A stretch of DNA of 64,000 nt from Roseimaritima multifibrata (GCF_007741495.1 NZ_CP036262.1:186001-250000), one strand, 5' to 3'. Positions 35,227 through 45,705 are shown, counted from the first letter of the stretch. Program-made: numbers and translations. The notes: generated by a model not told the origin, from the letters alone.

Positions 35227-35776
35227 TGTCTCATCTTCGCCTTTGCTTAGAAAAACGGTGCGAGAGTTTAGTAACGCCGAGAATGGTGGGGGGTGGGATT
35301 GTCGATCGTCGTATTTGCTGCGATGCGTGCTTGCTCAGGTTCACCGGATATCGTCGAATTGTAATGCTCGATGCGGCGAATCATTTTACAACGCTCTTCT
35401 CCAGACTCTGCCTTCACGCTTCGCCGGTCGCAAAGGTTTTCCAGACAGTGTAAGTGCAAGCTCTACTTCATGCTCTTTGCGGTTGGAGTTGTACTCCAAG
35501 TTGGGGTACAGGATTTGAGCCGGGAAGTTTTGCACGAACGGTCGATTTCGGCTGCGCTGATTGAATTTTCTGCGCCGGTAAGCGTGAAGCCTTCAATATC
35601 CAGATCGGTGTCGAAGGTGGGTTCGGCAAAGTCCATTGGTTGCTTCTTATGTAAATCCGATTTTAGATGCAGCGGATGCTTAGTGATAATCCGTGAACGA
35701 GTTCGAACAAACTGGGCAACGATTTCCTAAGCCCCTTCTTCTACAGAACGTGCTTACGACAGTTCAGTAGCTGTCT
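35227..35776. other. Intergenic region, nothing recognised
   Basis: 550 bases; only short frames without protein-like patterns and no repeat family noted. Confidence 0.4.
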
Positions 35777-36883
35777 CTAAAAGCGTAGAATCGCGGCGAC
35801 GACGTCGGCGTCAGGGGGCATGAATTCGGGGCTGCATTGCAGCACATCGCCTCCGTTTCGCAGTGTTTCTAGGACCGCCTGATTCGTTTGTTCGCAGCGA
35901 CCATCCCTCTGGCAAACCATCAACGAATCGACTTTGCCGGATTTCGCAGCTGCCAAGACCTCATCCAATTCAGCAGAAGCCTTGGAGTTCGCCAAAGCAG
36001 TCCCGAAGCGTTCATTGAAATCGCTATGGTCTGCCTTTAAGTGAGGGGTGATCGCCTTCTTAGCATGCTCGCGAAGTTCATCAGCGGTGCATTCGGAAGG
36101 GCTGCCATCGGCTTTTGCGTCTACGTGTACCTTGCCCGTTGCCTCGAAATGCCCGGTCACTTCGCTGGTGGCAACTACGACTAGCGGCAAACCTGTGTTA
36201 TAGATCGCGGCGGCTACGTCATCGCCGACTAGGCACAGATATTGATCGCGGTCGGCCTCGATTTTACTCTCGCCTTCGCCTTGCCCGTGAAACATCGCAG
36301 TCGATGTCCCGGCGGTGTTGCCGACACTGCGATGACTGGTGTTCTGCAGGCTTACCTCCGGATCACGCGGCAATACCAATTCTTCGAATTTCGCTGGCAG
36401 TGTGGTCGTTTCGACCACGCTGAGCGATTCCCCGACAGCGCGGAACAGGCAGGCTTCGTCCCAGGAAAGCGAAAGCACGAAGTATTCGCCACCGGAATTG
36501 GATTCGCGGATCAACGGTTGAATAAAAAACGATTCGCCAATGAAAACCTTCTCATCGACGGCGCGATTGAGTCGAAACATACGGCAATCATCCCTGTTTA
36601 GGAAGATTGCTAGCCCCTCGCCTTGATGCTGCCAGAACTCGTTTTCGTCGGGTTTGGAAGCGAGGCTGTCCAGAAGGTCGTCATTATGCCCAGCCGCCTT
36701 CAGTTTCTCGCGAGCTTCTTTAAGCAAGTTCTTTAACCGAATAGGCCCTTGTTGAGTCTCACGTCCGCTGCGGTGTGTCGGCATCAATATAGAAACGCAG
36801 GGATCACCCGAAACCGAAGCGAGGTTCTTTAAGGCGTCCGGCAAAAGGGATTCAAGAGTCGTTGCGTCGCTTATGGTAGGCAT
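35777..36883 (-). CDS. Bacterial archaeo-eukaryotic release-factor-like (baeRF) protein
   Basis: About 368 residues from the ATG at 36883 (MPTISDATTLESLLPDALKN), which has AAGGA 8 bases upstream; the frame extends to 36994 without a ribosome site. Pattern matches the baeRF family: VSILMPTHRSGRETQQGPIRL near the N-terminus, GLAIFLNRDDCRMFRL, a middle domain with YLCLVGDDVAAAIYN, and a C-terminal segment VDSLMVCQRDG with ILRF at the end. These are eRF1-like domain proteins thought to act at the ribosome under stress; whether the GGQ-type loop equivalent is present cannot be judged by eye. Single gene. Confidence 0.75.
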   Translation of the reverse strand: MPTISDATTLESLLPDALKNLASVSGDPCVSILMPTHRSGRETQQGPIRLKNLLKEAREKLKAAGHNDDLLDSLASKPDENEFWQHQGEGLAIFLNRDDCRMFRLNRAVDEKVFIGESFFIQPLIRESNSGGEYFVLSLSWDEACLFRAVGESLSVVETTTLPAKFEELVLPRDPEVSLQNTSHRSVGNTAGTSTAMFHGQGEGESKIEADRDQYLCLVGDDVAAAIYNTGLPLVVVATSEVTGHFEATGKVHVDAKADGSPSECTADELREHAKKAITPHLKADHSDFNERFGTALANSKASAELDEVLAAAKSGKVDSLMVCQRDGRCEQTNQAVLETLRNGGDVLQCSPEFMPPDADVVAAILRF

Positions 36884-37751
36884 GAGAGAATCCTTGGTAA
36901 GTGTAGCCGTGGTTGTTTCAACCACATCGTTCTGAAAACACGGTTGAGTAACCGCAGAAAACCTGTGCTGCAAACGAGGGGCCGCTTTCAGCAAATCGGC
37001 CGAGTTCGTCGGGGCGTTAAATCAAAAAGTGACCGTTTCCGAGTGGGAACTAGCGTCTGGTTACGGCAGGCACGATCGCCAGAGCGTGGGCAGACCGGTG
37101 ATAAGTCACGAATCGATTTCACGTCTCCTCAAGCTTTCTCGATAGCAGCGGAGCTTGCGATCAGCCCGGAGAGAAATGCGGCATGTAATGTGCACTGAAC
37201 TAGTGGAACCGCATTCAAGTTCACGGCATTGCCGCATTCAGTTTCACGGCATCAAGGACTGGGTTAGGTTGTTTCAGACGTCAAGTATTGGAGAGAATCT
37301 GTCGGAGCAGTAAGAGAGCCTGTCGGAGCCGTGCAAGGCCCCGACGAGACCGCGTCAGATTCCCAGCCGCCCGGATTGAGCGTGTGGACAATCGACAGCC
37401 ATGCGGCGATCCCCCGCATTTCGATCGTAGGGTGAGGTCGCCTGCCAGTTGTGAGCGCGAAAGGTGCACCCGTGGAAACGGGCTCTTTGGGCAGCGTGCG
37501 GGCTCGATGGGGCGGCGCAATGAATGCCAGAGCAAGCGGACGGAAGTAGGTCGTGTGGATGCGGAGGCTGTTAACACGCCAGCTATCAATGTCACATCTC
37601 CAGCGAAACGCGATGTGAAGAGCTTCACGCCCTTAGCGGCCTACTATTTCTCGTTGGAAAGCACTTGCGAACAGGATGCATTTTCACGTCAATCTGGACA
37701 ACACGGTTCCCTGCAAATTCTTTTTAACGAGCAATCGTCCGCTCTCGTACT
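36884..37751. other. Intergenic region, no convincing gene
   Basis: 870 bases. Overlapping open frames on both strands (37281-37755) are Arg-rich, low-pattern and judged spurious. A short imperfect repeat GCATTCAAGTTCACGGCAT / GCATTCAGTTTCACGGCAT lies at about 37210-37250. Confidence 0.45.
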
Positions 37752-38252
37752 TTAGTTGTTTGTGCTGCTGCGAGTCGTTTCATCGTGCAGGACCTGATCG
37801 ATGACGATGCATGCACATAGGATGGCGACTTCGTTTTCGCCTTCGATCACATCTACGCCGTAGCTGTCGGTCCAGGACCATAACTTCTTGCTCACTCTTG
37901 CCACCGTCCGTCCCGATCGTTGAAACGTAAACTCATGCTCCCAAAAAGATCCGTCGATTGTGTAGTCGTTCGGGCCAGGCACGTCCAATGTGAACTTCTT
38001 TTTCAGCCAAGTCCATTCCTTGATCACCTCGGCAAATAGCTGATTGTTGATGAGGATTTGGTACCGAGGCTTCCATGACAACAGCTTTTGGCTAATGAAC
38101 GCCAGCTCGTTGCGGTTGGGATCCTGGAAGGAGAGCTTGTTACCCCATGAGAACGCCACGCCATCGACGTAGTAACGGAGGTTCCCTTCGGCGTCATCAA
38201 TGCTGAAATCATTGCCCCATGACCAGAACTTCTCTTTGATTCGAAAGATCAT
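37752..38252 (-). CDS. LURP-one-related (YxjI-like) protein
   Basis: 166 residues, no signal peptide. Repeated beta-strand/turn pattern of the LURP-one/tubby-like fold: FRIKEKFWSWGNDFSIDDAE, RYYVDGVAFSWGNKLSFQD, FISQKLLSWKPRYQILI and FTLDVPGPNDYTIDG. The family is built as a small beta-barrel around a central helix and is related to Tubby and scramblases; bacterial roles are unknown. Single gene. Confidence 0.85.
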   Translation of the reverse strand: MIFRIKEKFWSWGNDFSIDDAEGNLRYYVDGVAFSWGNKLSFQDPNRNELAFISQKLLSWKPRYQILINNQLFAEVIKEWTWLKKKFTLDVPGPNDYTIDGSFWEHEFTFQRSGRTVARVSKKLWSWTDSYGVDVIEGENEVAILCACIVIDQVLHDETTRSSTNN

Positions 38253-38576
38253 GTTTGCTCCATGTGTGAAATGAATTCCCGGCAGACAACTACAGGCTGA
38301 TCCACAGCGTTGTGGGGGCGCTCCTTTTTCGAAGAGTGCTGCGGAGGAAAGCGTACGCGATCATTTTTCACTTCGTTTTAAGTACGCACATTGGGCTGGA
38401 CTATGCAGCGGAAAACCCGTTCCCCTTCGTGTTCGAAGGCTGGGCAGTAACGTCCGCTTGAACGTGTGACGGTTTCCTGCGTCGCCGCCACTGCAGTCAG
38501 CTGAACTGCATTGAAGGTTCAAACGTTTTAGATCGCAAACAGATACCGGCATGCGGCAACTGTTTCAGGACGATTT
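38253..38576. other. Intergenic region, nothing recognised
   Basis: About 320 bases between two leftward genes; no gene, repeat or clear terminator identified. Confidence 0.4.
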
Positions 38577-40496
38577 TTACTGGTTGTTTTTGGCAAGCGG
38601 TTTTGACATGAGCACAAAAATGATCACGATCGATGCCGCTGCTAGGCAGGAGAGTCCTGTCACCATTGCTGGTGAAACTCCAAGTTTGAGCGATTGAATT
38701 CCGATCGCTGCCAGTCCCGCGATGCCGACTGCGGTTAGAGCCTCGCCTGCAATGACTCCCGATGAGAACAGCACGCCGCGGTGCAGCACGGTATCGTGCT
38801 CTTTCTCTGGTTTGCCTTTCGAGTAGAAGTGGGCGATCAAGCCGCCGATCAAGATGGGGGCTGCCAATCCAAATGGCAAATACATCCCGACCGCAATCGG
38901 CATCAAGTGAGCTCGGAACTTTGCTCCGCTGCGTTTCAGGGCTCCGTCGATCAATAGGATTGCGAATCCCAGGCCGGCACCGATTCCGATCATTTTCCAT
39001 GGTAGTTCCCCTTCGCCTGCAAAACCTTTGGCGAGGCTGGCGAATAAACCGGCTTGAGGCGCGGACAGTTCCTTGCTTCCGATCCCGCCTCCATGTTCGT
39101 GAAGCAACGTCAAAACCGGCGCCATGACCAATGCCGCCACAGAGACTCCAGCGATCTGCATCATCTGCTGCCTGAACGGAGAGGCACCAACGAGGGAACC
39201 GGTTTTCAAGTCATTGCAAACGTCGCCGCTGGTGCAGGCAACACAGCACACGATCGCCGCAATACCAAGCGTGGCGACCATCCCGTCCATGCCGGTGTAA
39301 TTAGCCAAGTACAGCAACGCACCGGCGACCAACACGGCCGTAATGGTCATTCCTGAAACCGGACTGTTTGAATTGCCAACCAAGCCGACGATGTAACTGG
39401 CGACCGCCGTGAAAAAGAAACCCATCACCAATATGACGACGGTCGATAGGAGAGTGATCCCCGTGTTGTGGGTGAACCAGTAATTCATCATCGCCAGCAA
39501 CACGACGCATACCGAACCCAGCGTTAGGATGGCCCACGAAGGAATGTCGCGTTCCGTGTCTTTTTGCGTGACATCTTTATCGCCGGTCATCCCCTGCCAT
39601 AGGTGTGCAATGGCAGCCACCAAACCATGTCGCACCGCGATCAGTGCGCTGAAACCGCCAACGACCATGGCTCCCACGCCAACATAGCGAAGCTGACTGC
39701 TCCAGATGCCATACGCTTGATCGACGGCGCTGTCAGCCCCTTCGCCGGTCAACCCACCGCCCAGCAGCGGAATCCCGATTAACCAAGCCATCGCGCCACC
39801 GATAAAGATCAAGATCGCCACGTTCAGTCGAACGATAAATCCAACGGCGATCAGCATCGGCGAAAGGTCGCCGCCGAAATAAAAGATCCTGGAACCGGCG
39901 ACGCCTGCTGTTTCCAAACTGCCGCTAATAAGCCCCAGAAATCCACCAACAAGCTTTACCACGCCACCCAGAATTCCGCCGACAATCAAACTGGTTCCGG
40001 CGCCGTCTTTCTCCTCGGATGCGCCGGCTTGGAGTACCGCGGCACAGGCAACCCCTTCGGGGTATTTCAATTCGTCATTGTCGACGACAAATACTTTCCG
40101 CATGGGAATCATAAACAGGATTCCCAACAGGCCACCAGTGAACGCAACCAGCGTCACGGTCCAGTAATCGAATTCGGTCCAGTATCCGATCAGAATCATC
40201 GCAGGCATCGTAAAAATAATGCCCGCCGCCAAGGACTCGCCAGCCGAAGCACAGGTTTGAACTTGGTTCGCTTCAAGGATGGTTGAATTTTTAAAGAATA
40301 ACCGGAACAACAGCATCGCCATCACCGCCGCTGGAATCGACGCCGAAACGGTCATCCCAGCTTTTAGCCCGACGTAAACATTGGCGGCGCCCATCACGAC
40401 GGATAGGATCAACCCCAACACAACAACGCGAATGGTGATCTCCGCCGTTGATTTCAAGGCGGGGGCGGCGGGCTTTTCGGAAAGATTGTCGGACAT
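38577..40496 (-). CDS. OPT-family oligopeptide transporter
   Basis: About 639 residues from the ATG at 40496 (MSDNLSEKPAAPALK); the frame extends to 40616 with another ATG at 40514. Some fifteen hydrophobic segments. Family features: LGLILSVVMGAANVYVGLKAGMTVSASIPAAV at the start, LEANQVQTCASAGESLAAG, VDNDELKYPEGVACAAVL, and a C-terminal GLAAPILIGGLIAHFYSKG. OPT transporters import peptides or metal-chelate conjugates by proton coupling. It stands alone next to tandem array 3. Confidence 0.9.
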   Translation of the reverse strand: MSDNLSEKPAAPALKSTAEITIRVVVLGLILSVVMGAANVYVGLKAGMTVSASIPAAVMAMLLFRLFFKNSTILEANQVQTCASAGESLAAGIIFTMPAMILIGYWTEFDYWTVTLVAFTGGLLGILFMIPMRKVFVVDNDELKYPEGVACAAVLQAGASEEKDGAGTSLIVGGILGGVVKLVGGFLGLISGSLETAGVAGSRIFYFGGDLSPMLIAVGFIVRLNVAILIFIGGAMAWLIGIPLLGGGLTGEGADSAVDQAYGIWSSQLRYVGVGAMVVGGFSALIAVRHGLVAAIAHLWQGMTGDKDVTQKDTERDIPSWAILTLGSVCVVLLAMMNYWFTHNTGITLLSTVVILVMGFFFTAVASYIVGLVGNSNSPVSGMTITAVLVAGALLYLANYTGMDGMVATLGIAAIVCCVACTSGDVCNDLKTGSLVGASPFRQQMMQIAGVSVAALVMAPVLTLLHEHGGGIGSKELSAPQAGLFASLAKGFAGEGELPWKMIGIGAGLGFAILLIDGALKRSGAKFRAHLMPIAVGMYLPFGLAAPILIGGLIAHFYSKGKPEKEHDTVLHRGVLFSSGVIAGEALTAVGIAGLAAIGIQSLKLGVSPAMVTGLSCLAAASIVIIFVLMSKPLAKNNQ

Positions 40497-40755
40497 GCGT
40501 CGGCTCGAAGGCATCTTGATGGCGTGAGAAACGGCAAAGCGAATGGGTTGTCGATAATTGTGATGCCACAAACGAACCGTGCAATCCGGGTCGTGTTGCA
40601 GAAAACGAAAATCCAAAGGAGAGCCAATTGTAGGGGAAGCGTTCCAGCAATTGTTGAAAGTGGTCCGGCAGAAAAAATGAGTGAACTCTTTTGTTGTTTT
40701 GCATCGCCCATTTAGGCGGCCGAGCTGGCAAAACCACGCGTCCTAGAGTGCCATC

Positions 40756-41268
40756 GATCGCCGCACTACTTTCTTAGCGGCACGGCGCAAGCCGTCCGGC
40801 CCCTCGCCCTGGAAATCCCACGTGCTCGCCGGTCGGCTCGCGCCGATCCGCTAACAAAGATCGCCGCACTACTTTCCTAGCGGCACGGCGCAAGCCGTCC
40901 GGCCCCTCGCCCTGGAAATCCCACGTACTTGCCGGTCGGCTCGCGCCGATCCGCTAACAAAGATCGTCGATCTACTTTCTTAGCGGCACGGCGCAAGCCG
41001 TCCGGCCCTCGTCCTGGAAATCCCGCGTACGTGCCGGTCGGCTCGGGCCGATCCGCTAACAAAGATCGCCGCACTACTTTCCTAGCGGTACGGCGCAAGC
41101 CGTCCGGCCCTCGCCCTGGAAATCCCGCGTGCTTGCCGGTCGGCTCGCGCCGATCCGCTAACAAAGATCGCCGCACTACTTTCCTAGCGGCACGGCGCAA
41201 GCCGTCCGGCCTCCGCCCTGGAAATCCCGCGTACTTGCCGGTCGGCTCGCGCCGATCCGCTAACAAAG
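40756..41268. repeat. Tandem array 3: five 103-bp hairpin units
   Basis: Units start at about 40756, 40859, 40962, 41064 and 41166, with a partial sixth start at 41269. Each contains TAGCGGCACGGCGCAAGCCG and, inverted 40 bases later, CGGCTCGCGCCGATCCGCTA, so each can fold into an imperfect hairpin of about 25 bp. A single related copy lies at 51579-51656. Long frames across the array are artefacts. Confidence 0.9.
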
Positions 41269-41452
41269 ATCGGCGAAGATGCCAAAAGCGTGACCGAATC
41301 GTGGATTCCTCGCTTGTCTTTCATGCGAACGTCGTTGCCGAGCGTTGTGGCATCTATAATCAGACCATTCACGGTTGGATCGGAGGGATTCGATCGCAGC
41401 CGTGATTACCTGAACAATGATCCCGTTACCAGCTCCCACAGACGAGTTCGCC

Positions 41453-42748
41453 ATGAATACACGACCTGAGAAAAACGCGTCCCTTGCATTGACTCGGCGG
41501 CGTTTGCTAATTGCTTCAGCGGCAAGTGGCGGAGTGCTGTTATCTGGAATCGACAGAACTTGGGCAGATACGACGGACGCAAAATCGACCGAACATTTCT
41601 GGTATCGCTTGGCTCCTGACGGCCCTTACATTGATTCGCAGCGAGACAATAAGGCGTTCGGTTTTGGCATGGGCAAAGTGTTCTTGTCGGAAGATAACGG
41701 GAAGACTTGGCCGCATGATGCGATCTTCCGTAATGCGGACAATATCACGTTCAGTTGCATCTTGGAAAACGGAAACATTCTGTTCGCGACGCGGACGCGT
41801 CTGTATCTCAGTACGGATAACCTCGGCAGCTACAAAGAGATTATCGTCAAAGACAAGGACGGTAGTGACTATCTTCCGCATCGACCGATCGATCCAGAGA
41901 AACCGGGTTGGTACTTTCACTCGCTCGACGGTGTCCATACTTGGGACGTCGACGGATCCGAGATGCTGGTGTGGGGCAACTACTGCAACGTTTTAGGCGG
42001 TGCGGTTCCCATTAATATTTACTATTCGACGGACCAAGGGCAGACTGTCAAGATTGCGTATTCGTTTGGCCAGAGTCCCTCCTTCCAGCAACCTGGTGGG
42101 ACGCCGAGTGATCTGCTGGGCGATCCGGACAATCCTGTCGTCTGCCGGCACATCCACTGTGTAACGTACAACCCCGACGAGAACGCGTTTTACGCTTGCA
42201 CTGGTGACCATGATCGGACCGCCCCTGATGGCAGCAGCCAGCATGAATGCCATTGGCTTCGAGGCACTTACGATGCCAAGAATGATTCATGGGATTGGAA
42301 GGTACTTGTTTCAGTGAATTCCAATTCACGGTTCAAATCGGGTGGCATCAACTTTGTCGATGGGCAGCTGTACTGGGCAGCCGATGCGAATGGAAAGAAC
42401 GGCACGATGCCTCACGATCGTGGCATTTTTCGATGTGATCCGGCTGATCTGGCGGACACGACGAAGCACGAATTGCTGTTCAATCCTCATTACGAATCGG
42501 CCAACATGATCATCGAAGATGGTGTGATTTTGTCGGCACACTACGCGCCTGCGTCGCCTTACGCGACAGGATTTATGATTTCACCAGACATGGGCAAGAC
42601 GTGGGCACAATACGATTTGAAAGAATTCGGGCAACGCAGCGGTATTCGATTTCATAAAAAGAACAGCGACGGATGGTTTCGCGTCGACCTGCGTAAGGGC
42701 TGGATCGAACGTGGCGAAGTTCTTTTCATCAAACCAAAGCCCAACTAG
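41453..42748 (+). CDS. Tat-exported beta-propeller (BNR/sialidase-like) protein
   Basis: About 431 residues from the ATG at 41453. Twin-arginine signal (LTRRRLLIASAASGGVLLSG) for folded export. The body has Asp-box (BNR) motifs SEDNGKTW, STDQGQTV and SPDMGKTW on propeller blades. Those motifs are structural; sialidase catalytic residues (Arg triad, Tyr-Glu pair) are not evident, so the role may be carbohydrate binding or another exo-activity. Single gene following tandem array 3; the frame extends to 41417 but that part lacks a signal. Confidence 0.75.
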   Translation: MNTRPEKNASLALTRRRLLIASAASGGVLLSGIDRTWADTTDAKSTEHFWYRLAPDGPYIDSQRDNKAFGFGMGKVFLSEDNGKTWPHDAIFRNADNITFSCILENGNILFATRTRLYLSTDNLGSYKEIIVKDKDGSDYLPHRPIDPEKPGWYFHSLDGVHTWDVDGSEMLVWGNYCNVLGGAVPINIYYSTDQGQTVKIAYSFGQSPSFQQPGGTPSDLLGDPDNPVVCRHIHCVTYNPDENAFYACTGDHDRTAPDGSSQHECHWLRGTYDAKNDSWDWKVLVSVNSNSRFKSGGINFVDGQLYWAADANGKNGTMPHDRGIFRCDPADLADTTKHELLFNPHYESANMIIEDGVILSAHYAPASPYATGFMISPDMGKTWAQYDLKEFGQRSGIRFHKKNSDGWFRVDLRKGWIERGEVLFIKPKPN

Positions 42749-43269
42749 AGATCGATCAACCGAAGCTTGCTTCAAGGCGAATACAGATTCCGCTGTGCCA
42801 CATTCATCGCGATGGAATCCGAGCAATCACCGATCGACAGAGAAGCGTTCTCGTCATGGTTGAACGTTGGGATCCCGGGGACCAGGTTCTGCGCTGCGGG
42901 ATTCTTTTTGATTTTCGTCTGCACGAAGGTCTGGGGCCGCTCATGTTGAGTGGCGGTTGTAGTCCACCGATCGGTCGTTCCCTAAGCCTCTCGTCGCAGG
43001 CGACTTTCGTAGCAAGACGCCCTCGCCACAGAATCTTCCCGACACGCTAGGATAGGAAGCGATCCGCCATGTAGCCCTCCCCCGGCATGGCGGTTGGTCA
43101 GTCATCGTTCTGGGAATAGGTTCGGGCACCAAAGCCAGGCTCCGAAACGCCAAACACTTGCCCGAATCTTTTGTCTCGCACCCGAATAGCGGCTCGGGAG
43201 CGATTCGATAGCGGTTTTTGGCATTTAGCTGCTTCAAGACGCACTGCACGCGATTATCTGGATACTCAA
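42749..43269. other. Intergenic region, nothing recognised
   Basis: About 520 bases between two rightward genes; no gene or repeat family noted. A TTG-initiated extension of the next gene into this gap (to 43171) is possible but not favoured. Confidence 0.4.
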
Positions 43270-44955
43270 ATGGATCTAACCGACGTCCCTCAGCTTGTTC
43301 GCAACGCGGACCGGTTTCGCGAAGTCGTCGCGGTCCTGGGTAAACATGGATTGGCCGATTGGCTGTCGGCGGTTCCCGTCCCATGGCTTGATCGATTTCG
43401 AGGCGCAGCACCCGAGGGGGGGCTGACAACCAACGCACGGATACGCGTCGCGTTGACCGAACTGGGGACGACGTTTGTGAAGCTGGGGCAGGTGCTCAGC
43501 ACGCGCCCCGATCTGGTCGGCGAACCACTTGCCCAGGAACTGGCTCAGCTGCGAGCCAACACGCCAGCGGACGATCCCGAATCGGTGATCCATATGGTTG
43601 AGTTAGAACTGGGAGGAAGAATCGACGAATTCTATGCTCAGTTTGATCCCGTCGCCTTTGCCTCGGCATCCATTGGCCAAGTGCACTATGCCACGACGTT
43701 GGACGGAAGATCGGTTGTCGTAAAAGTGCAGCATACGGGTATCGAACGCCGGATGGTGAACGATTTAGAAATCATGCAGAAGCTCTGCGAGATCGCCGAG
43801 CAGCAGTCGGAACGACTTCGTCAGTACCGTCCGGTCAAGACGATGCATGAGTTCCGTAAAACGCTTACAAGTGAGTTGGATTTTGGGCGTGAATTGAAGA
43901 ACATGCAGCGGTTTCGCCGCAACTTTGAAAACGCGGAAGGCGTCCGGTTCGCCGAGCCATTTCCGGAACTTAGTTCGCGGCGTGTCTTGACGATGGAGCG
44001 GTTCGATGGTGTGAGCGTTTCCGACAAAGCACAGCTTGATGCGTCCGGATTCGATCTGGAAGAAATCGCCTGTCGCGGGGCGAATCTATTTGTTGAAATG
44101 ATTTTCCGAGACGGGTTCTATCATGCCGACCCTCACCCGGGAAACTTGATGGTTTTGTTCGATAGTGAATTGGCTGAGGAAGCGACGTACTGTCCGGTGT
44201 TGGGGGTGCTGGACTGCGGGATGGTTGGGCGAATCGACGATAGCTTGCGTGAGGATCTTGAATTGGCGTTGATCGCGGCTGTTGGACAGGATGCCGAAAA
44301 GATAGCCGAAGTGGTTGCCCGTGTTGGTGAAGTACCGCTTGGCTTTGATAAACCCGCGATGGTGTCGGCAATTGCAGACTTGGTCGACGACTACGGACAG
44401 CAATCCCTGGAAAATTTTGACCTGAGCGGCTGCCTGCAGGAGATCGTCGATATCATTCGTGAGCATCGTATCTACTTGCCCGCCAAAGTTGCGATGCTGC
44501 TAAAAGTGCTTGTCATGTTGGAAGGCACGGCCCATCAGCTTAGCCCTACGTTTAGCCTCGCCGAATTGCTCAAGCCGTATGGCGAGCGAGCGATGTTGCG
44601 GCGGTTTTCGCCAAAGCAGTTGTACGGTCGACTGAAATCGACTGCAGAGGATTGGCAGAATCTAATCGGCATGTTGCCAAGGGACGCCGCCGAAATTCTG
44701 CATAATTTTAAGCAGGGGAAGTTTGACGTTCATTTGCAGCACCGACGGCTGGAGCCGATCGTTAATCGCTTGGTCATGGGAATCCTGTCGGCGGCTTTGT
44801 TCGTCGGCTCCGCATCGTTATGGAGTAACCAAGTTCCGCCCGCGATCAAAGGTTTTTCTTTGCCTGGGTTCTTCGGTTGTGCAATCGCCGTCGCGATGGG
44901 CTACAGCATTTCTCGGCAAATTCGACGTTCTTCACGATCGACGCAGGATGACTAA
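43270..44955 (+). CDS. UbiB/AarF (ABC1) family atypical kinase
   Basis: 561 residues from the ATG at 43270 (MDLTDVPQLVRNADRF). ABC1 features in order: the KxGQ motif in FVKLGQVLSTRPD, the Ala-rich nucleotide loop FASASIGQVHYA, the Lys of VVVKVQHTGI, the ELDFGRELKN segment, the catalytic FYHADPHPGN and the metal-binding GVLDCGMVG. Two C-terminal membrane helices (VMGILSAALFVGSASLW; GCAIAVAMGYSIS) anchor it. In other bacteria the family supports ubiquinone or menaquinone synthesis or lipid handling through ATPase activity. Single gene here, with no quinone gene in view, so a gene symbol is not assigned. Confidence 0.9.
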   Translation: MDLTDVPQLVRNADRFREVVAVLGKHGLADWLSAVPVPWLDRFRGAAPEGGLTTNARIRVALTELGTTFVKLGQVLSTRPDLVGEPLAQELAQLRANTPADDPESVIHMVELELGGRIDEFYAQFDPVAFASASIGQVHYATTLDGRSVVVKVQHTGIERRMVNDLEIMQKLCEIAEQQSERLRQYRPVKTMHEFRKTLTSELDFGRELKNMQRFRRNFENAEGVRFAEPFPELSSRRVLTMERFDGVSVSDKAQLDASGFDLEEIACRGANLFVEMIFRDGFYHADPHPGNLMVLFDSELAEEATYCPVLGVLDCGMVGRIDDSLREDLELALIAAVGQDAEKIAEVVARVGEVPLGFDKPAMVSAIADLVDDYGQQSLENFDLSGCLQEIVDIIREHRIYLPAKVAMLLKVLVMLEGTAHQLSPTFSLAELLKPYGERAMLRRFSPKQLYGRLKSTAEDWQNLIGMLPRDAAEILHNFKQGKFDVHLQHRRLEPIVNRLVMGILSAALFVGSASLWSNQVPPAIKGFSLPGFFGCAIAVAMGYSISRQIRRSSRSTQDD

Positions 44956-45705
44956 GCGACCTGCGATCTTTTAAAATCGCCGCTCGCTCGGGACGTGAAA
45001 TTTAATAAGGACGGTTTCCGAGCGGGGGTATTGCTGTGCGGCAATCCATCAGAAAATCCCAACCCGCTGCGTAAGCGAGGGACCGGGAACACGTTCTGGG
45101 AACCCTCGCTTACGCATTTTGAAGTTGCGCTTTTTGGAGTTGGCTACTTTGCTTTCGCCGGGCTTGTCCCGGTCCGGGGCAACAACTGGCAGCTACCCCC
45201 ACGTCTCCTTGCTATTTCATTCGTCTCCACCAGCCTTTTGATCGCTCCATAAGGTAGCTGCCAGTTGCGAGTCCGCCGGGGCAAGCCCGGAAACGGAACT
45301 CTCGATACTTGGGGCTAAAAAGGTGCTGGAATAGCCGAATGATTTGAGGCATCTGCAAGCGTACGGAAATCAGGACGATTGACCACAGCAATCACCTCAA
45401 AAACGCAATTTCAAAGCTTACGCAGCGGGTTGCGATTTCGACAGCCTGCGGGCCCGAAGAGTCAGCCTCATCAAACGCCGGGCAGAAGTAAAACGAATCG
45501 TGTCGTATTGCCGGTCTGTCGACGCTCTGGCGCGTATCGCGACGTAACTGCCCTAGCCAGTATCGCCAGACGGTGGTTCCTGAAGCATGATTGTCCCGAC
45601 GGCACTAGCCGCGTCGCTGGCTTGTAATCGGCGAGGAACCGCCACTACCGCATTGCACATCTCCAGCCTTGAGGAAATTCACGCTTCGGGCAATCGCACG
45701 CGTTA
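44956..45705. other. Repeat-containing intergenic region
   Basis: 750 bases between convergent genes. Holds a GCTCGGGACGTGAAATTTAA repeat piece (about 44988), dispersed element copy C (45055-45303), and a GCTTACGCAGCGGGTTGCGA tail (about 45417-45436). No gene. Confidence 0.65.
45055..45303 (-). repeat. Dispersed intergenic element, copy C (inverted)
   Basis: Reads as the reverse complement of copy A: AATCCCAACCCGCTGCGTAAGC, GTTGCGCTTTTTGGAGTTGG, CGGGCTTGTCCCGGTCCGGGGC, CTGGCAGCTACCCCCA and GGTAGCTGCCAG. The centre differs from copy A, where a long palindrome sits. Confidence 0.8.

Noticed and set aside
37281-37755. ORFs on both strands in the 36.9-37.7 kb gap
   Set aside because: Overlapping antisense frames of similar length, Arg-rich, with no recognisable features on either strand.
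40877-41405. Arg/Pro-rich ORFs of 129 and 158 residues
   Set aside because: They lie across the 103-bp hairpin array on both strands and merely translate the repeat.
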